In this document: positions 1 through 10,446 of the stretch, piece by piece | Layout: each line of letters starts with the position of its first letter | Position numbering within the stretch: the stretch's first letter is position 1 | Assembly: GCA_016748015.1 (NCBI GenBank) | Contig: JAAOMT010000683.1 | Span: 1 to 45,709, forward strand | Length of the DNA stretch: 45,709 bases | Reading direction: 5' to 3' | Source: Geosiphon pyriformis | Lineage: Eukaryota > Glomeromycota > Glomeromycetes > Archaeosporales > Geosiphonaceae | Notes under the pieces: model-generated | Told to the model about the DNA's origin: nothing | What the model saw: only the letters and a program-made list of their open reading frames with translations | The model's database searches: none | Program-made: the position numbers and the translations under genes

Positions 1-430
1 CTAATACTTAACTACACTAAACCAATAGCTCTTAATTACAGTTATTGATAAAATACTAATTTCTTATTTTTTTTTATTTTTTTTTATTTTTTTTTTGTTT
101 TGTTTTTTTGTTGTTTACTAATTAATTAAAAAAATTAAATACTGAATATTTGACATTAAAGATAGCTTGGTAAAAAACTTGGAAACAAGAATAAAAATTT
201 AAGAATAACTTACCAAAAAAACATGACTGTTAAAATAAACCAGCCACTATGCTGAAAAAAAAAATTCACAGAAAAAATTATCAATTGAATCTCTGTCTAT
301 TATACAAAAAACTCAACCAAAACATTTAAATTATGAAAATCTTTAAAAGTTACCAATATTTCTAACTATTAAGTACCAAGTTATAGGTTTGTTATTTGTT
401 TCAACACTCTAAATAGTTATCTATAACAAT
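1..430 (+). repeat. Left arm of a long inverted repeat (retroelement leader/LTR-like)
   Basis: This segment matches, as reverse complement, the segment at about 3995-4445. Shared landmarks are a T-rich tract broken by single A and G residues (about 62-117), a block reading into 'ggtaagttattcttaa' on the opposite strand, and a stretch around 400-430. The match starts at base 1, so the true boundary lies outside the window. It sits directly upstream of the retroelement coding remnant, so it is probably an LTR or leader. Identity is visibly reduced, mostly by transitions. Confidence 0.65.
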
Positions 431-1022
431 ACATTATGCCAATACACTATTTAATGCTTATAACAATGCTCTTAACAAATTGTACTATTTTTTACATGAT
501 ATCTAAATAATCTATGAACTGGTTATAATTTTAATTAATAGAAAAACCCAAAAAAATGTCTATCAAATAAAAAAAACCGAATATATTAAATACATCCTTG
601 AAATTGCTAAATACAACTATAAAAATAAAATAAAAGTATACTACCAAATTGCAAGTTACACTTACTTAACCAAAAAAGCTTAAATTTAATAATTAAAGCA
701 AATAAACATTTAATTGTACAAAGAATATATCATGACTTGTAACAGCTAATAGTGTTCAAAATGCTATGTTCTTAGCATTTCTTTACCCAATGAAAAAAAT
801 GAACATGAAATCAAATTTAGAAAACCTGAATCAGAAAAAAAAATTGCAATTATATTAATCTACTTAGTAAAAAACTAGCCTATTATACAACTTAAATATT
901 TCGACAACAATAGTTAAAAAATTAAGCTAAAAAAAGCTCATAAAATTAATACTAAATATGATTTACAATATTTAAAAAAAAACACTTTAATTCTTCAATC
1001 CAAGTTTCTAACAAAGATCAAC

Positions 1023-1245
1023 TTCAGAATTGCTTTTGAAATTCTACCAGAAGCAATAGTTCAAATTGCTTTCTAATTATTATTGATAAGCAAAAAAATT
1101 AATATTAAAGAAAAAATCATAAATACAGAATATACCAAAGATATTACAATTATGTTACAAAATAAAACTAATAAACTATTCAAAATTAAGCATGCCAAAA
1201 AAATTGTTCAAGCAATTTATTTACTCCTAATTAATATTTCAGATT
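1023..1245 (+). pseudogene. dUTPase-like domain of the retroelement polyprotein, inactivated
   Basis: One frame reads FRIAFEILPEAIVQIAF, a stop, then a segment ending near VQAIYLLLINI. This fits the trimeric dUTPase fold: the substrate-loop motif expected as G-x-I-D-x-G-Y-x-G reads IINTEYTKDI (centred on 1116-1142), with the catalytic Asp position as Asn (1122-1124) and glycines replaced. dUTPases hydrolyse dUTP to dUMP, and some retroelements carry one to limit uracil incorporation. The Asp-to-Asn change is a G-to-A transition, like most changes in this window. Assignment rests on motif order, not a search. Confidence 0.6.
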
Positions 1246-2694
1246 TGTGATCAGTTAATTAAAGGGAACAATTAAGTAAAAATAATAGAAAAACTCAAAA
1301 TTTTGGTTTACAAGACAATTTACAGTTCTAGTAAATATAGTTCTTAAAACACAAAATAAATTTTACCACATTCTTTGACTTCTACAACCAATTATTATTT
1401 TCTTTTTTGGAAAATATTACAAAATTTATACTTGTCTGAAATTAACTACTACTTAACAAATTTGTTTAAAACATAAAATCCAAATTTTAAATTTTTATAT
1501 CCCAAAAAAAATGAAAAAATTCTGATTTATTTTTTACAATCTTAATATCTATCTTATTTTTTTATTAAATAGATTAAAACAGTTATTATATATCTGAAAA
1601 ATTTTAATCAAAATCTGTGCCAAATACAAGCAATTGAAGCTAATTATTTTACAATATCATAAATCTTAAACCAATTCATTTATGGCTTATGTAGTAGTTT
1701 GCTATAACAAATATGCTTAATGTATCCAAATACTTTTTAAGATATAGTTATATATACCAAAAATTTTAAATTGGCAAAATTCAAAGCCAATTACATCCAA
1801 GCTATTAATTTAATAATAAATAGATTATCTAAATTAAATACCAAATTAAAACAATTTGGCAAAGCAATTAATTAGAAAATTGAAAGATATTTAGCTAATA
1901 ATTAAGTCATTTATTAGTTTTTTTAATGTTGTAATAATCAAAAAAACTCCAATTCCTTTCAAAATTAATTATATTTATTATCATTATTGAATCAATTGTA
2001 ACAACTAAAAACATGTAATTGTCATTACTATAGTAAATAAGACCATTTAAAAGCAGATTGCCACTCCAAATTTAATAATTTATGATCAGAAAATCAATAT
2101 TAAAATTCTGATTATAGATTTTAAATTCAAAACTATGTTTACAATTTGTCATTAGAACAATACTAATATTAGTTACCTTATATTCTAATAATATAACAAT
2201 TAATATATTTACCTCCAATCTATATAACTCCACTATTAATAATCTATTAACCACTATAGCTATAAATAATTTATTAATTTTAACAAATTCAAGTACTACT
2301 CCAAAATATTATGTCAATATTAACCAAAAATCCAAAGCCAAAAATTACTTACATATAACAGAACTGAAAATTAACAATATTAATGTACTAACTAATCTTC
2401 AGTTTATCAAACCAGCCATCAGAATCATGTCAATAGAGTTTAGAAAGTAGGTACACCCAAAACCCAAATTTCCAGAACTATTTAAGTCTTTTAATTATTT
2501 TAAACAATACTTAATTCAACAACCCAGAATAACTAATACAACTACTTACTAACAATATTTTACCAATAATCATCACTGAAAATGAGTTACTTGTTACCAT
2601 ATTTTTTTTTAAATTAAAAAAATTAGCAATAATATTTTTATTTAGTAAAGTTACTTTTAATACCAAACTTATTACTGTTATATATACTAATATT

Positions 2695-2959
2695 AAAGTC
2701 AATGGTCAATCTATTAAGCTAATCCTTAATAGTAAATTAGCAGACAGTATTATTACATAACAATTCATAGACCAATTAGGTTACTAAATTAATCAAGCTA
2801 CTAATGTTAGAATAATTACAGTTAATAGAGTAATTAAGATATCTATTGGTTAGATTAATGACTTTTTATTCAAAATTAATGACATTATTATTATTATTAA
2901 AGTTTTGGTAATAAAAGCCACCCAAGCTTTAATACCACAAGTTTACAGTATTTTATAAG
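2695..2959 (+). pseudogene. Retropepsin-like aspartyl protease segment, catalytic Asp changed
   Basis: The + frame starting KVNGQSIKLILNSKLADSII continues, with a few stops, through an INDFLFKINDIIIIIKVLVIKA region and ends at TAA at 2957-2959. The expected active-site triad Asp-Ser/Thr-Gly after the hydrophobic run reads Asn-Ser-Lys (Asn codon 2728-2730). The second half shows the hydrophobic V-L-V run typical of clan AA proteases. Such proteases mature Gag-Pol polyproteins. Asp-to-Asn and Gly-to-Lys are G-to-A type changes, and stops replace likely Gln, Arg or Trp codons. It lies downstream of the dUTPase-like segment in the same orientation. Confidence 0.65.
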
Positions 2960-3994
2960 AAATATGAAATGACTTAAAGTGTTTTAGCATTATCTTATTT
3001 GTTGGCTACAATGGTTTTTGTTATATTATTTAATTATGCTTAAATATTGTTTTTTTTGCCAGTAAATTTTTCAAGTTTGGCAATTAATATATATATCATT
3101 AGTACAAGTTGTTGTTGTTGAAAAGTGGCAATTAGTGCTATTGGTAATTAATTAATCGAAATAACTAGAGATAAGTTTTGTGAAAGAATAAAAGCTAAGT
3201 TTAGATTGTTTAGATTTTGTTGAATTTAAACAATCAGAGTTTGGATGTCTAAATTATTTAAGATTGGGTTTTAATTATTATTTTTGTAATTACTGTTTTT
3301 TTTTCTCCTAAATTGGTGTCTGTTCAATTACTAACAAATTTGAAATTTGGTTGAAATGGCAGTAATTAAAGTTCTGGTAAGATTGTTAGTTACAATTTAA
3401 ATTCTTCAAAAAAATTGCTATAAGTTCTTAATAATTTGTTTTTTTTTGGTTATTTTGGAATAATATTCTGGATAATAGTGTTTTTAATGTGGTCACAACT
3501 ATTGATGTTATTTAGATAATGTTTTCAAATATGTGATAATATAATAAATTAATGAGTAAAACAATTCTTGGTTTTTTCTAAATAGGTATTTGTATTTTTC
3601 TTAGAATTTTTGTTAAAATTTGTAGCTTTTTTTTGTCAATAAAGGTAATAAAGAATTTTTGTTTGGTATAATTTTCAATCTCACAATTTATATTTATAAT
3701 TATTGAGGTAAAACTATGATTTTATAGAAAACTAATATAGTGTAGTAGCTTACTGTAAAAATTTTTGATAGTGGTTTCTGGGTTTTCTTGGTCTCTTAAG
3801 TAGTATATAATTTTTTTATTTATGTAAAAATTGAGAACTAATTCTGCTGGCCAATAATTATTTGTTAGTTCAAGATAAGTTTAGTAATGTTGAAATAAGA
3901 ATTTGGTAAATTCCAAATAATTTGTTCTTATTATTTTTAATTTTGCTATTTTTCTAAATAATTGATATTAGTGCTAGTTTTTTGTTAAATTATA
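2960..3994 (-). other. Unresolved decayed sequence, possibly gag of a second, opposite retroelement
   Basis: Reading on the - strand from the right inverted arm gives patchy coding-like stretches, for example LRDQENPETTIKNFYSKLL around 3720-3815, broken by many stops and frame changes. Its position behind a leader-like arm would suit a gag gene of a second element in opposite orientation. I see no diagnostic zinc knuckle. The + strand shows no better reading. Confidence 0.25.
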
Positions 3995-4445
3995 TCTTAC
4001 AGAAAGCACCAAATATTACAGATAATTATTTAAAATGTTAAAACAAATAACAAATCTATAAATTAATGTTTAATAACTGTTAATATTAATAATTTTTAAA
4101 GATTTTGAAAATTTTGATTAAGTTTTTTGTATAATAAATAAAGATTCAATTAATGGTTTTTTTCTATAAATTTTTTTTTTAACATAGTGGTCAGTTTATT
4201 TTGACAGTTGTGTTTTTTTGGTAAGCTATTCTTAAGTTTTTTCTATTCTTGTTTTATGAGTTTTTTATCAGGCTATTTTTAATATTAATAACTCAGACTT
4301 AATTTTTTAATTAATTAATAAACAACAAAAAAATAAAACAAAAAAAATAAAACAAAAAAAAATAAAAAAAAATAAAAAATTAGTATTCTGTTAATAATCA
4401 TGATTAAAAACTATTCATTTAGTATGATTAAATATTGAACATAAA
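3995..4445 (-). repeat. Right arm of the long inverted repeat
   Basis: Reverse complement of 1-430. The A-rich tract at 4320-4380 mirrors the T-rich tract at 62-117, and the flanking 'agtattctgttaataa' mirrors 'ttattgataaaatact' near the left end. The arms differ mainly by transitions, so they are old. Either they are leaders of two retroelements inserted in opposite orientation, or long terminal inverted repeats of one unit. Confidence 0.65.
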
Positions 4446-5104
4446 TTATTAATAGTATAAAAGTAATTAATTTTTTCAATTAAAAAATAACAACATAAAT
4501 TAAATAGTAATAGATATTTTTATTAATATAGATATAATTCTATTTTAAGTTATAAAAAACTATCTTTTGAAAAAAGATATATTTAATAATTATTTATTGT
4601 TAACTACTGTTTTGAATATTTTTTTTGTTTCTAATATTTTTGTTCTATATATATAATTTATATTATATGAAATTTCTTGAAATTTTTTAATTTCTTTGAA
4701 AAAAATTCTGAAATTCTGAAATTTTGCAATTCTGCAATTTTTTAAGAAAAATTGTGCAATTTTGCAATTTTTTAAAAAAAATCTTGGAATTTTTTTTTTT
4801 ATTATGCTCTTTTTTTATTGATTATTTTTTTATTTATTATAATTTCTATTTCTATAAATAACAAAATATAGTAACTGGTACAGAATTGGCTATTTTATTT
4901 ATAAGTTCAATAGTTCAAATTATAGGAGATAATTTAAAAATAAATTTAGTTATTAGAGATTTATTAGTTTTTAATAATTATAAATTAACAACAAACCAAT
5001 ATTAACAACATTCAAGAAAAAAGACAAAAAAAACCTTTAATAACAGTATTTATATAATATTTACATATATATTTATGTCTTTTAATCTCATACAAAAAAA
5101 AATT
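4446..5104. repeat. A+T-rich spacer with short degenerate repeats
   Basis: No gene visible. At about 4665-4800 short words such as gaaattctg, gcaattctg and gcaattttt recur in loose tandem. The rest is A/T homopolymer runs. The decayed end of LINE A begins near 5105. Confidence 0.5.
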
Positions 5105-6388
5105 ATAAAATATTTTTTTAAAAAAACAAAAAAACCTTATTTTGATCCAAGTTATCATGTATTTTATATCTATTTAAGAGTCTAAAATTTGTTATTATCT
5201 TATTAATTCTATTTTTATATAAATTGCCAAAAAATTTAATAAACTTTTTACACATTTTTATTTACTTTAGGTTTTATTGTAGATGAATTCAGCCAACAAA
5301 ATTATAAATTTTATACATATTTTACAAAACCAAATACACTTATTTTTTTTTAAAGTATTTTTAACAACAAAATTTACAACCAAAACTAAAATTTATGTAA
5401 AAATGTTTTTAAACACTAAAAAATTGTTTTTACAAAACATATTAAACTTGTTATAAACAGAAAAAATATGATTTGACAAAATTTTTGACAGAATTTTTCT
5501 AGTCATTTCAATCAAAGCTATTGGTTTAATATTTATTAATACTTTTTTTTACTTATATAGTTTTAGAATTTTAGATACTTATGTTCTTCTTTAAAACATA
5601 AAAATCATCTCTAAAACCAAACAACTATTTAATTAATTCAAAAAATATCTTAAAATATTACTACTATTATGCTTTTACAGCTTATTTAAAATTTCAAAAA
5701 AACCAGCTGTTTTACTATTAGAAAAACATTTAACTATATACTTCAATTTATTGAAACTAATTTCTATTATTATTTTAGAAAACATATTATTATTCACATA
5801 ATTTATAGATATATACTAACAGAATTAGAGATCAAGAATAACTACTGGCACCAAATGCTTTTTAATTTAATTTTTTATAATACTATTTATTTTATTTGGT
5901 TTTAAAACCAGTTTGTTTCTAACTACCAAATAATTAAGCACAATTTTTTGAAAAGATTGTTTTAAAATACTCTTAATTATGTGGTTTTTGTTTGTATAAA
6001 AATATTTTATCTTTTTATCAATAGCTTTTTTAATAACTAAAATCTTAATAGACTCCAATTTTCAAAACTTTAAAGCACAATATATTTTTTTGGCTTTAAA
6101 CAAATAATGAAAAACTTTTTCAGATTTAGCTTTATACTCAATTAAAGATTGTATATCAAAAGCAAAAACTTTAACAATATTAGAAATCAGGATTTTCAAC
6201 TTAAAAAATTTAGAAGACTATTAATTTTTTAAAGCATTGAACTTATTATATTAATGTTTAAAAAAAACTTTATTTGCTGAATTCATTATGATCTTTCTTA
6301 AAATATCTTATATTATATTCAGCTTATTTTGTTTTTTAGCATTTTTAAACTCATGTGAAATTAAAAACAAACTCAATAACAAATACAG

Positions 6389-6413
6389 TACTCCCTAAAA
6401 ATAATAGCAGAGT
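6389..6413 (+). repeat. Left terminal inverted repeat of the Tc1/mariner-like element
   Basis: Matches the reverse complement of 7651-7680 over about 21 bases with one gap and a few mismatches; begins with TA. Confidence 0.7.
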
Positions 6414-6579
6414 AACTTTTATAGTATGTAATTTTTATTATAGTTCGATTAGCTATTTTTAAAACATTTTAAATAATAATTTATATATACATATATTCCA
6501 TATTACTATTTTTATTTTTTAAAACAAAATTAGTTTGATCAATAACATGTTTTATTTCTTATAATACAATATAATCCTG

Positions 6580-7500
6580 TAAAATTCAATCATAAAGTTG
6601 TTAAGAGATTTTGACAACAAGATTATCAAAGTCCAATTAAAATATCTTAAAAAACTAATGTTTCTCTTTGCTCTTGTAAACAATATATAGGACAACTTTG
6701 TAAAAATAGTCAAATTTAAGCAATTTGTCATTCAGATTATCCACAAAAAACTTTACCAAAAATGTGTCACCAGATTGAAAAAATTATAAATTAAAATTAT
6801 TTTACTACAGCAATTAAAATCAAGACACAACTTGCAAAAACATATTCTAAGATTGAAATAAGTAAACCGACTATTTGCAGTAAAATTTTTAGACTTGGTT
6901 ATATAGCTGTTTTACTAAGACATATATTTTTACTCACTGAACAAGCCAAAAAAGACTAATTAATATGAGCTTAAGAACATTCTAATTATAATTGGTGCAA
7001 AGTAGTATTTTTAGATGAAACAACTTTACAAATGTTTTGAAATACTTGTTTGGCTTGATTTCATTTGGGTAAATTTATTGCATTAATGGTAAAACATCTA
7101 TTTAAATTTCATATGTAAAAAGCAATTTGTGTATATAGAAAAGTTAGAATGTGTATCTTTACAGAAAATATAAACTGACATTTTTATTAAAAATTCTCAA
7201 TAAGAATTTATATTAAAATACAACTAGCATATATGAATAACAACATTAAATTTTCCAGCATGATAACAATTCAAAGCATATTTCAAAAGATATTTACACA
7301 GATTTTAAGATGCAACTGCCAAATTGCGTTTTATGTTAGTTATTATATAGTCTAGATCTCAATCCAATTGAGAATATTTAGACTATTCTTAAACAAAATG
7401 TTAAAAAAAAAGTCAAAGCAATAATAGTACACAAAAAAAATATCTCAAGTAATTTTTATTACAATAGTAGAAGAAAAATGAAATAATCTGTCTAATAAGG
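6580..7500 (+). pseudogene. Decayed Tc1/mariner-like transposase
   Basis: The + strand reads VVFLDETTLQMF around 7010-7040 (first catalytic Asp followed by Glu) and later QHDNNSKHISKDIYTDF (about 7258-7308, second Asp in a HDN-type motif). SLDLNPIENI follows near 7350-7380, the classic block carrying the third acidic residue. A helix-turn-helix-like N-terminal part around 6585-6900 is weaker. Tc1-family transposases cut at the inverted repeats and insert at TA. The catalytic residues appear still encoded, but in-frame stops and at least two frame changes destroy the protein. Confidence 0.7.
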
Positions 7501-7650
7501 CTATTTTTAACTGTATTATTAGTATAAAAAATTGAATTTAAGATTGTATTAGTGTAAAAAGAAGATATATATTTTTTACTTATATATTTATTAAATATTA
7601 AAATTTAAACAGAAATTATTATGTATAAAAAAAATAAAAATAAAAAAATA

Positions 7651-7680
7651 TTCTGCCATTACTTTTTAGGAGAATTTTAC
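7651..7680 (-). repeat. Right terminal inverted repeat of the Tc1/mariner-like element
   Basis: Inverted partner of 6389-6413. A TA dinucleotide at 7678-7679 is the likely outer end. The sequence resumes LINE A immediately afterwards. Confidence 0.65.
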
Positions 7681-8469
7681 TTTTTAAAGTATGTTCATTT
7701 TGTTTTATTAGCATTTTTTACACCAAATTTTTAATAGTCTTAATTAATTTACTTATACATAGTATTTAAACAAACATTTAAAAAACAACCCAACTCAAAA
7801 AAACTAATATAGTTTTGTAATTAGTATTAAAAAACTTAGATACATCAGAAATTTTATAACTAACAACTGTTAACAAAAGATAATTAATAGTTTTTTCTAT
7901 GTTTTTTGAGTTGTTTTAAGTAAAAAGCTTAGCAAAAAAATTTCCAAATAATAAGTTTAATAAATCTAAATTAGAACATTTCTTAAAGCTAGTACTTTTC
8001 TTTAACTCATTCTTGTTAAAATTATTTTTTAGTATTACATAAAAACTAGTACCAACTGTTTTAGTAATAAAAAAATTAATATCTCCAGCCTAATCAAAAT
8101 ATGTAGTTGTTAATATACCAGCATATAAATTTAGAATTACTATTAAAAGCTTGTTGTCAAACAATAAATAAATAAATAAAAAAAGACAACTAAAGATTTC
8201 AGAAATTTTGTACATATATTAAATAAACATATTATTCATTATTATTGTCATTTCTAAACTCAGATAACTAGTATTTAATTCAAAAATAAAAATTTTCAAT
8301 CCTAAAAACTTGTCCTTAATTCAAAGTCTAGTCTGTTTTATTAACTTTGTTTTAATAAATATAAAAACCAAATTGCCAAAAATTTTATGTTATTTAATGA
8401 CATTTTTTTGTTTAGTCAAATTATTTATTCTTCTAATATTACATATAGCAAATTTTTACACATAATTAG

Positions 8470-10310
8470 TTATTAAGATAAAAAATATATTAATAAACTT
8501 AAACCAGAACATAATTGATTTAATTTTGCTAAAACTAAACTAACAAAAATCTTAAAACAATTATTTTTAATTCTAAGCCACTTATCTTAGTAATTAAAAC
8601 CTTAGATTTACTTAAATCTAAATTTAAAATCTTTATTATTGCTATTAAAAAAAAATATAATATCTGTAAGTTATTTAAAATTATATCTGAATTCAAACTT
8701 AAAATTAGAAACACAAAACAATTGAAAAAAGATATTAAGAATCAGAAACCAAGAATATTAAATTCATATTATTTAGCTTTTATATAATACACAAAACTTG
8801 ATTAGTCAGAAATTTCAAGAAATGTCTTAAAGAAACCAAATAAGCATTAATAGACAAATAATTTTACTGAGCAAAAAAAAACATTATTAAAACATAAAAC
8901 TTCAGAAAAAAAAGATTTAAAACCAAAACCAAAATAAGTATTATTAGTAATAAAAGCTAACAAAATTATTTAAGTTTATGATATAAGATAAAAATACTTT
9001 TTTTGGCATATAACTTGGCCAATTAAAGACAATTTATATCTAATATAAACTTTATATATACTTTTAAAAACAAAAAACAAATGTATTTAGTATATTATAC
9101 TTTAAAGCAAAATATTTAAAACATTCACATTTTTTACAATAAATTAAATTCAGTCTAGTCTAAAAAAATTTTATGCTATTAAAAATCAGCTTTATATAAA
9201 AAACTAATTTTAAATTTTTCTTTAATTCAAAATTAATTACAGTATAATAAATTTTATTATTAATTTTAAATAATTAATTAATTATACATGTTTTTTATCA
9301 GTTTTTTCTAACAAAATATCTAGATTATAAGCAGTTGTTCTTACAAACAAAGTAAACAAAAATGTTTTAAATTGATTTTTTAACATTTAAATATTATGAT
9401 TTCTCATAGCTTTAACTACATATATTAAATTTTTTCTAATTAAAAATAATTATTTTAATGTTAACTAATTAGCTTAATTTAATTTAGCAAATTTTACTAT
9501 ATTTTTTGTTATAATTCAATAAGTTATAATTGGATTAATATTATTTAATTATATTTAATTATTGTAAAAACAATTATTTTTTTTAGTATATTTATAAAAT
9601 TTTTTTGATTATTACAATTTAATCTAAATAAAATTTTTGTTTTTTAAGATTATTGTTAACTTTAATGCTTTTTTTTTTACCTAATAATTTGGTTTTTTTA
9701 TGTTGTTTTTAGAAATAAACATAAGTCTAATAATTTTTTCAAATTTTAAAAAAGTAGTAATTCTTCAAAATTATTAACTAATAAAAACAATTTTTTAATA
9801 ATTTAAGTTTTTGCTATTAATAATTTGTTTTCTATTGTTAAAAAATTAATGTTTAAAACAAAAAATTTTTTAATTATTACTTCTATTTAAGTTTTAATAA
9901 TCTTTGAATTAATTTATTTTTTATCTAAAAACACTAAAAAATAGAAAAAAAATACAATTTTATTATTATTTAAGACATATTTTAGAGTACTAATAAGAAA
10001 TTTATTTATTTTACCAGTATTAATTTTTTTGGTTTTTGGGATATTTAACTTTAAGTTAAAGTAATTTTTATCTTTACTATTAATTCTATAATTATCCTTA
10101 ATATTTGCAAAAAAACTATTAACACTTTTTTATTTATATCTATTTTAGCAAATTGACTAATTACTTATTTAATTCTACTAAAGTTTATATTTGTTTTATT
10201 ATTAAAATGCTTAATATTATCCAAAAACATTTTTTGTTTTTGAGTTAAGCTTTTATTGACAGAATTTAAAGTCATAACTCTGGCTGGTTTTTTTTAACAA
10301 CAAAATTATT
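8470..10310 (-). pseudogene. ORF1 of LINE A (RNA-binding protein), sister subfamily
   Basis: On the - strand, 9530-9280 aligns with LINE C 25860-25600 (the part after the RRM-like domain). Around 9900-9760 residues VIIKKFFVLNINFLTIENK precede a segment reading like 'VNNFEELL'. The corresponding part of LINE B reads KSFALDIDLMAVVGKS then VNGFGG. The first roughly 120 codons (about 10250-9920) have no counterpart in the B/C/E N-terminus, so this is a related but distinct subfamily. ORF1 proteins of this type bind element RNA. Many stops. Confidence 0.5.
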
Positions 10311-10315
10311 CATAA

Positions 10316-10446
10316 ATTTTTTTTTTCTATTTTACGAGTAAAATCCAAATATTAACTAGTGCTATACATCAAAGAAATAATTTATACTAAGCATAAATCA
10401 TGTATTTACTATACATGACCAGCCATTCGGGCTGATCAGAACATCA
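10316..10446 (-). other. 3' UTR and tail of LINE B
   Basis: Lies after the ORF2 stop. A block reading, on the + strand, near 'actatacatgaccagccat' is recognisable with changes at the 3' ends of F (41640-41760), C (about 20010-20120), G1 (17680-17820) and the fragment at 34866. Conserved 3' ends of this kind are the likely template-recognition site for the reverse transcriptase. The T-run at the left end corresponds to an A-rich tail. Confidence 0.7.

Larger units (their letters stand above)
1..2960 (+). mobile_element. Decayed LTR-type retroelement (dUTPase and aspartyl protease part)
   Basis: A + strand remnant with a leader-like repeat at 1-430, then broken coding sequence to about 2960. 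Readable stretches include 570-690 (in-frame residues such as EYIKYILEIAKYNYKNK), a dUTPase-like segment near 1023-1245 and a retropepsin-like segment at 2695-2959. I recognise the order from fungal Gag-Pol-like proteins. Reverse transcriptase and integrase are not visible; the + strand coding signal stops near 2960, where sequence reading better on the other strand begins. Many in-frame stops show it is dead. Confidence 0.6.
6389..7680 (+). mobile_element. Tc1/mariner-like DNA transposon nested in LINE A
   Basis: Terminal inverted repeats flank a decayed DDE transposase. Left end reads TACTCCCTAAAAATAATAGC (6389-6408); the reverse complement of the right end (7651-7680) contains TTCTCCTAAAAAGTAATGGC. 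A TA dinucleotide is present at the left junction and close to the right end, as expected for TA-targeting Tc1/mariner elements. Removing the segment restores alignment of LINE A to LINE C across the junction, which supports a nested insertion younger than LINE A. Length is about 1.3 kb, typical of the superfamily. Confidence 0.75.
5105..8460 (-). pseudogene. ORF2 of LINE A (endonuclease and partial RT), split by a DNA transposon
   Basis: The best readable piece is at 5867-6058, with residues AIDKKIKYFYTNKNHIIKSILKQ followed by FQKIVLNYLVVRNKLVLKPN. It matches the equivalent piece of LINE B (13706-13996: AIDKKMESFEVNKGHTIRSV, then FDHLVVNNELILES). This is the linker between endonuclease and reverse transcriptase. 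The stretch at 5130-5860 parallels the RT fingers/palm of B 12990-13680. Beyond the inserted element, 7681-8460 matches the endonuclease part of LINE C (24050-24770) block by block. Numerous stops and indels; no function possible. Confidence 0.65.
5105..10310 (-). mobile_element. LINE 'A': decayed two-ORF non-LTR retrotransposon, 3' part missing
   Basis: On the - strand this copy aligns along its length with LINEs B and C: ORF1 at about 10310-8470, ORF2 endonuclease and N-terminal reverse transcriptase at about 8460-7681 and 6388-5105. It stops just past the reverse transcriptase region equivalent to B 12970, so the FVDD box, RNase H and 3' end are absent. Losing the 3' end is not the usual 5' truncation of target-primed reverse transcription and implies a later deletion. 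A Tc1/mariner-like element splits it at 6389-7680. Its ORF1 start differs from B, C and E, so it belongs to a sister subfamily. Confidence 0.7.

Noticed and set aside
2072-2702. Small - strand open frames of 60 and 63 codons
   Set aside because: Opposite to the retroelement coding direction, composed of A+T-biased residues, no conserved feature.
4665-4800. Possible CRISPR-like array of short repeats
   Set aside because: The words are irregular in length and spacing, have no unique spacers, and are A/T slippage-type repeats.
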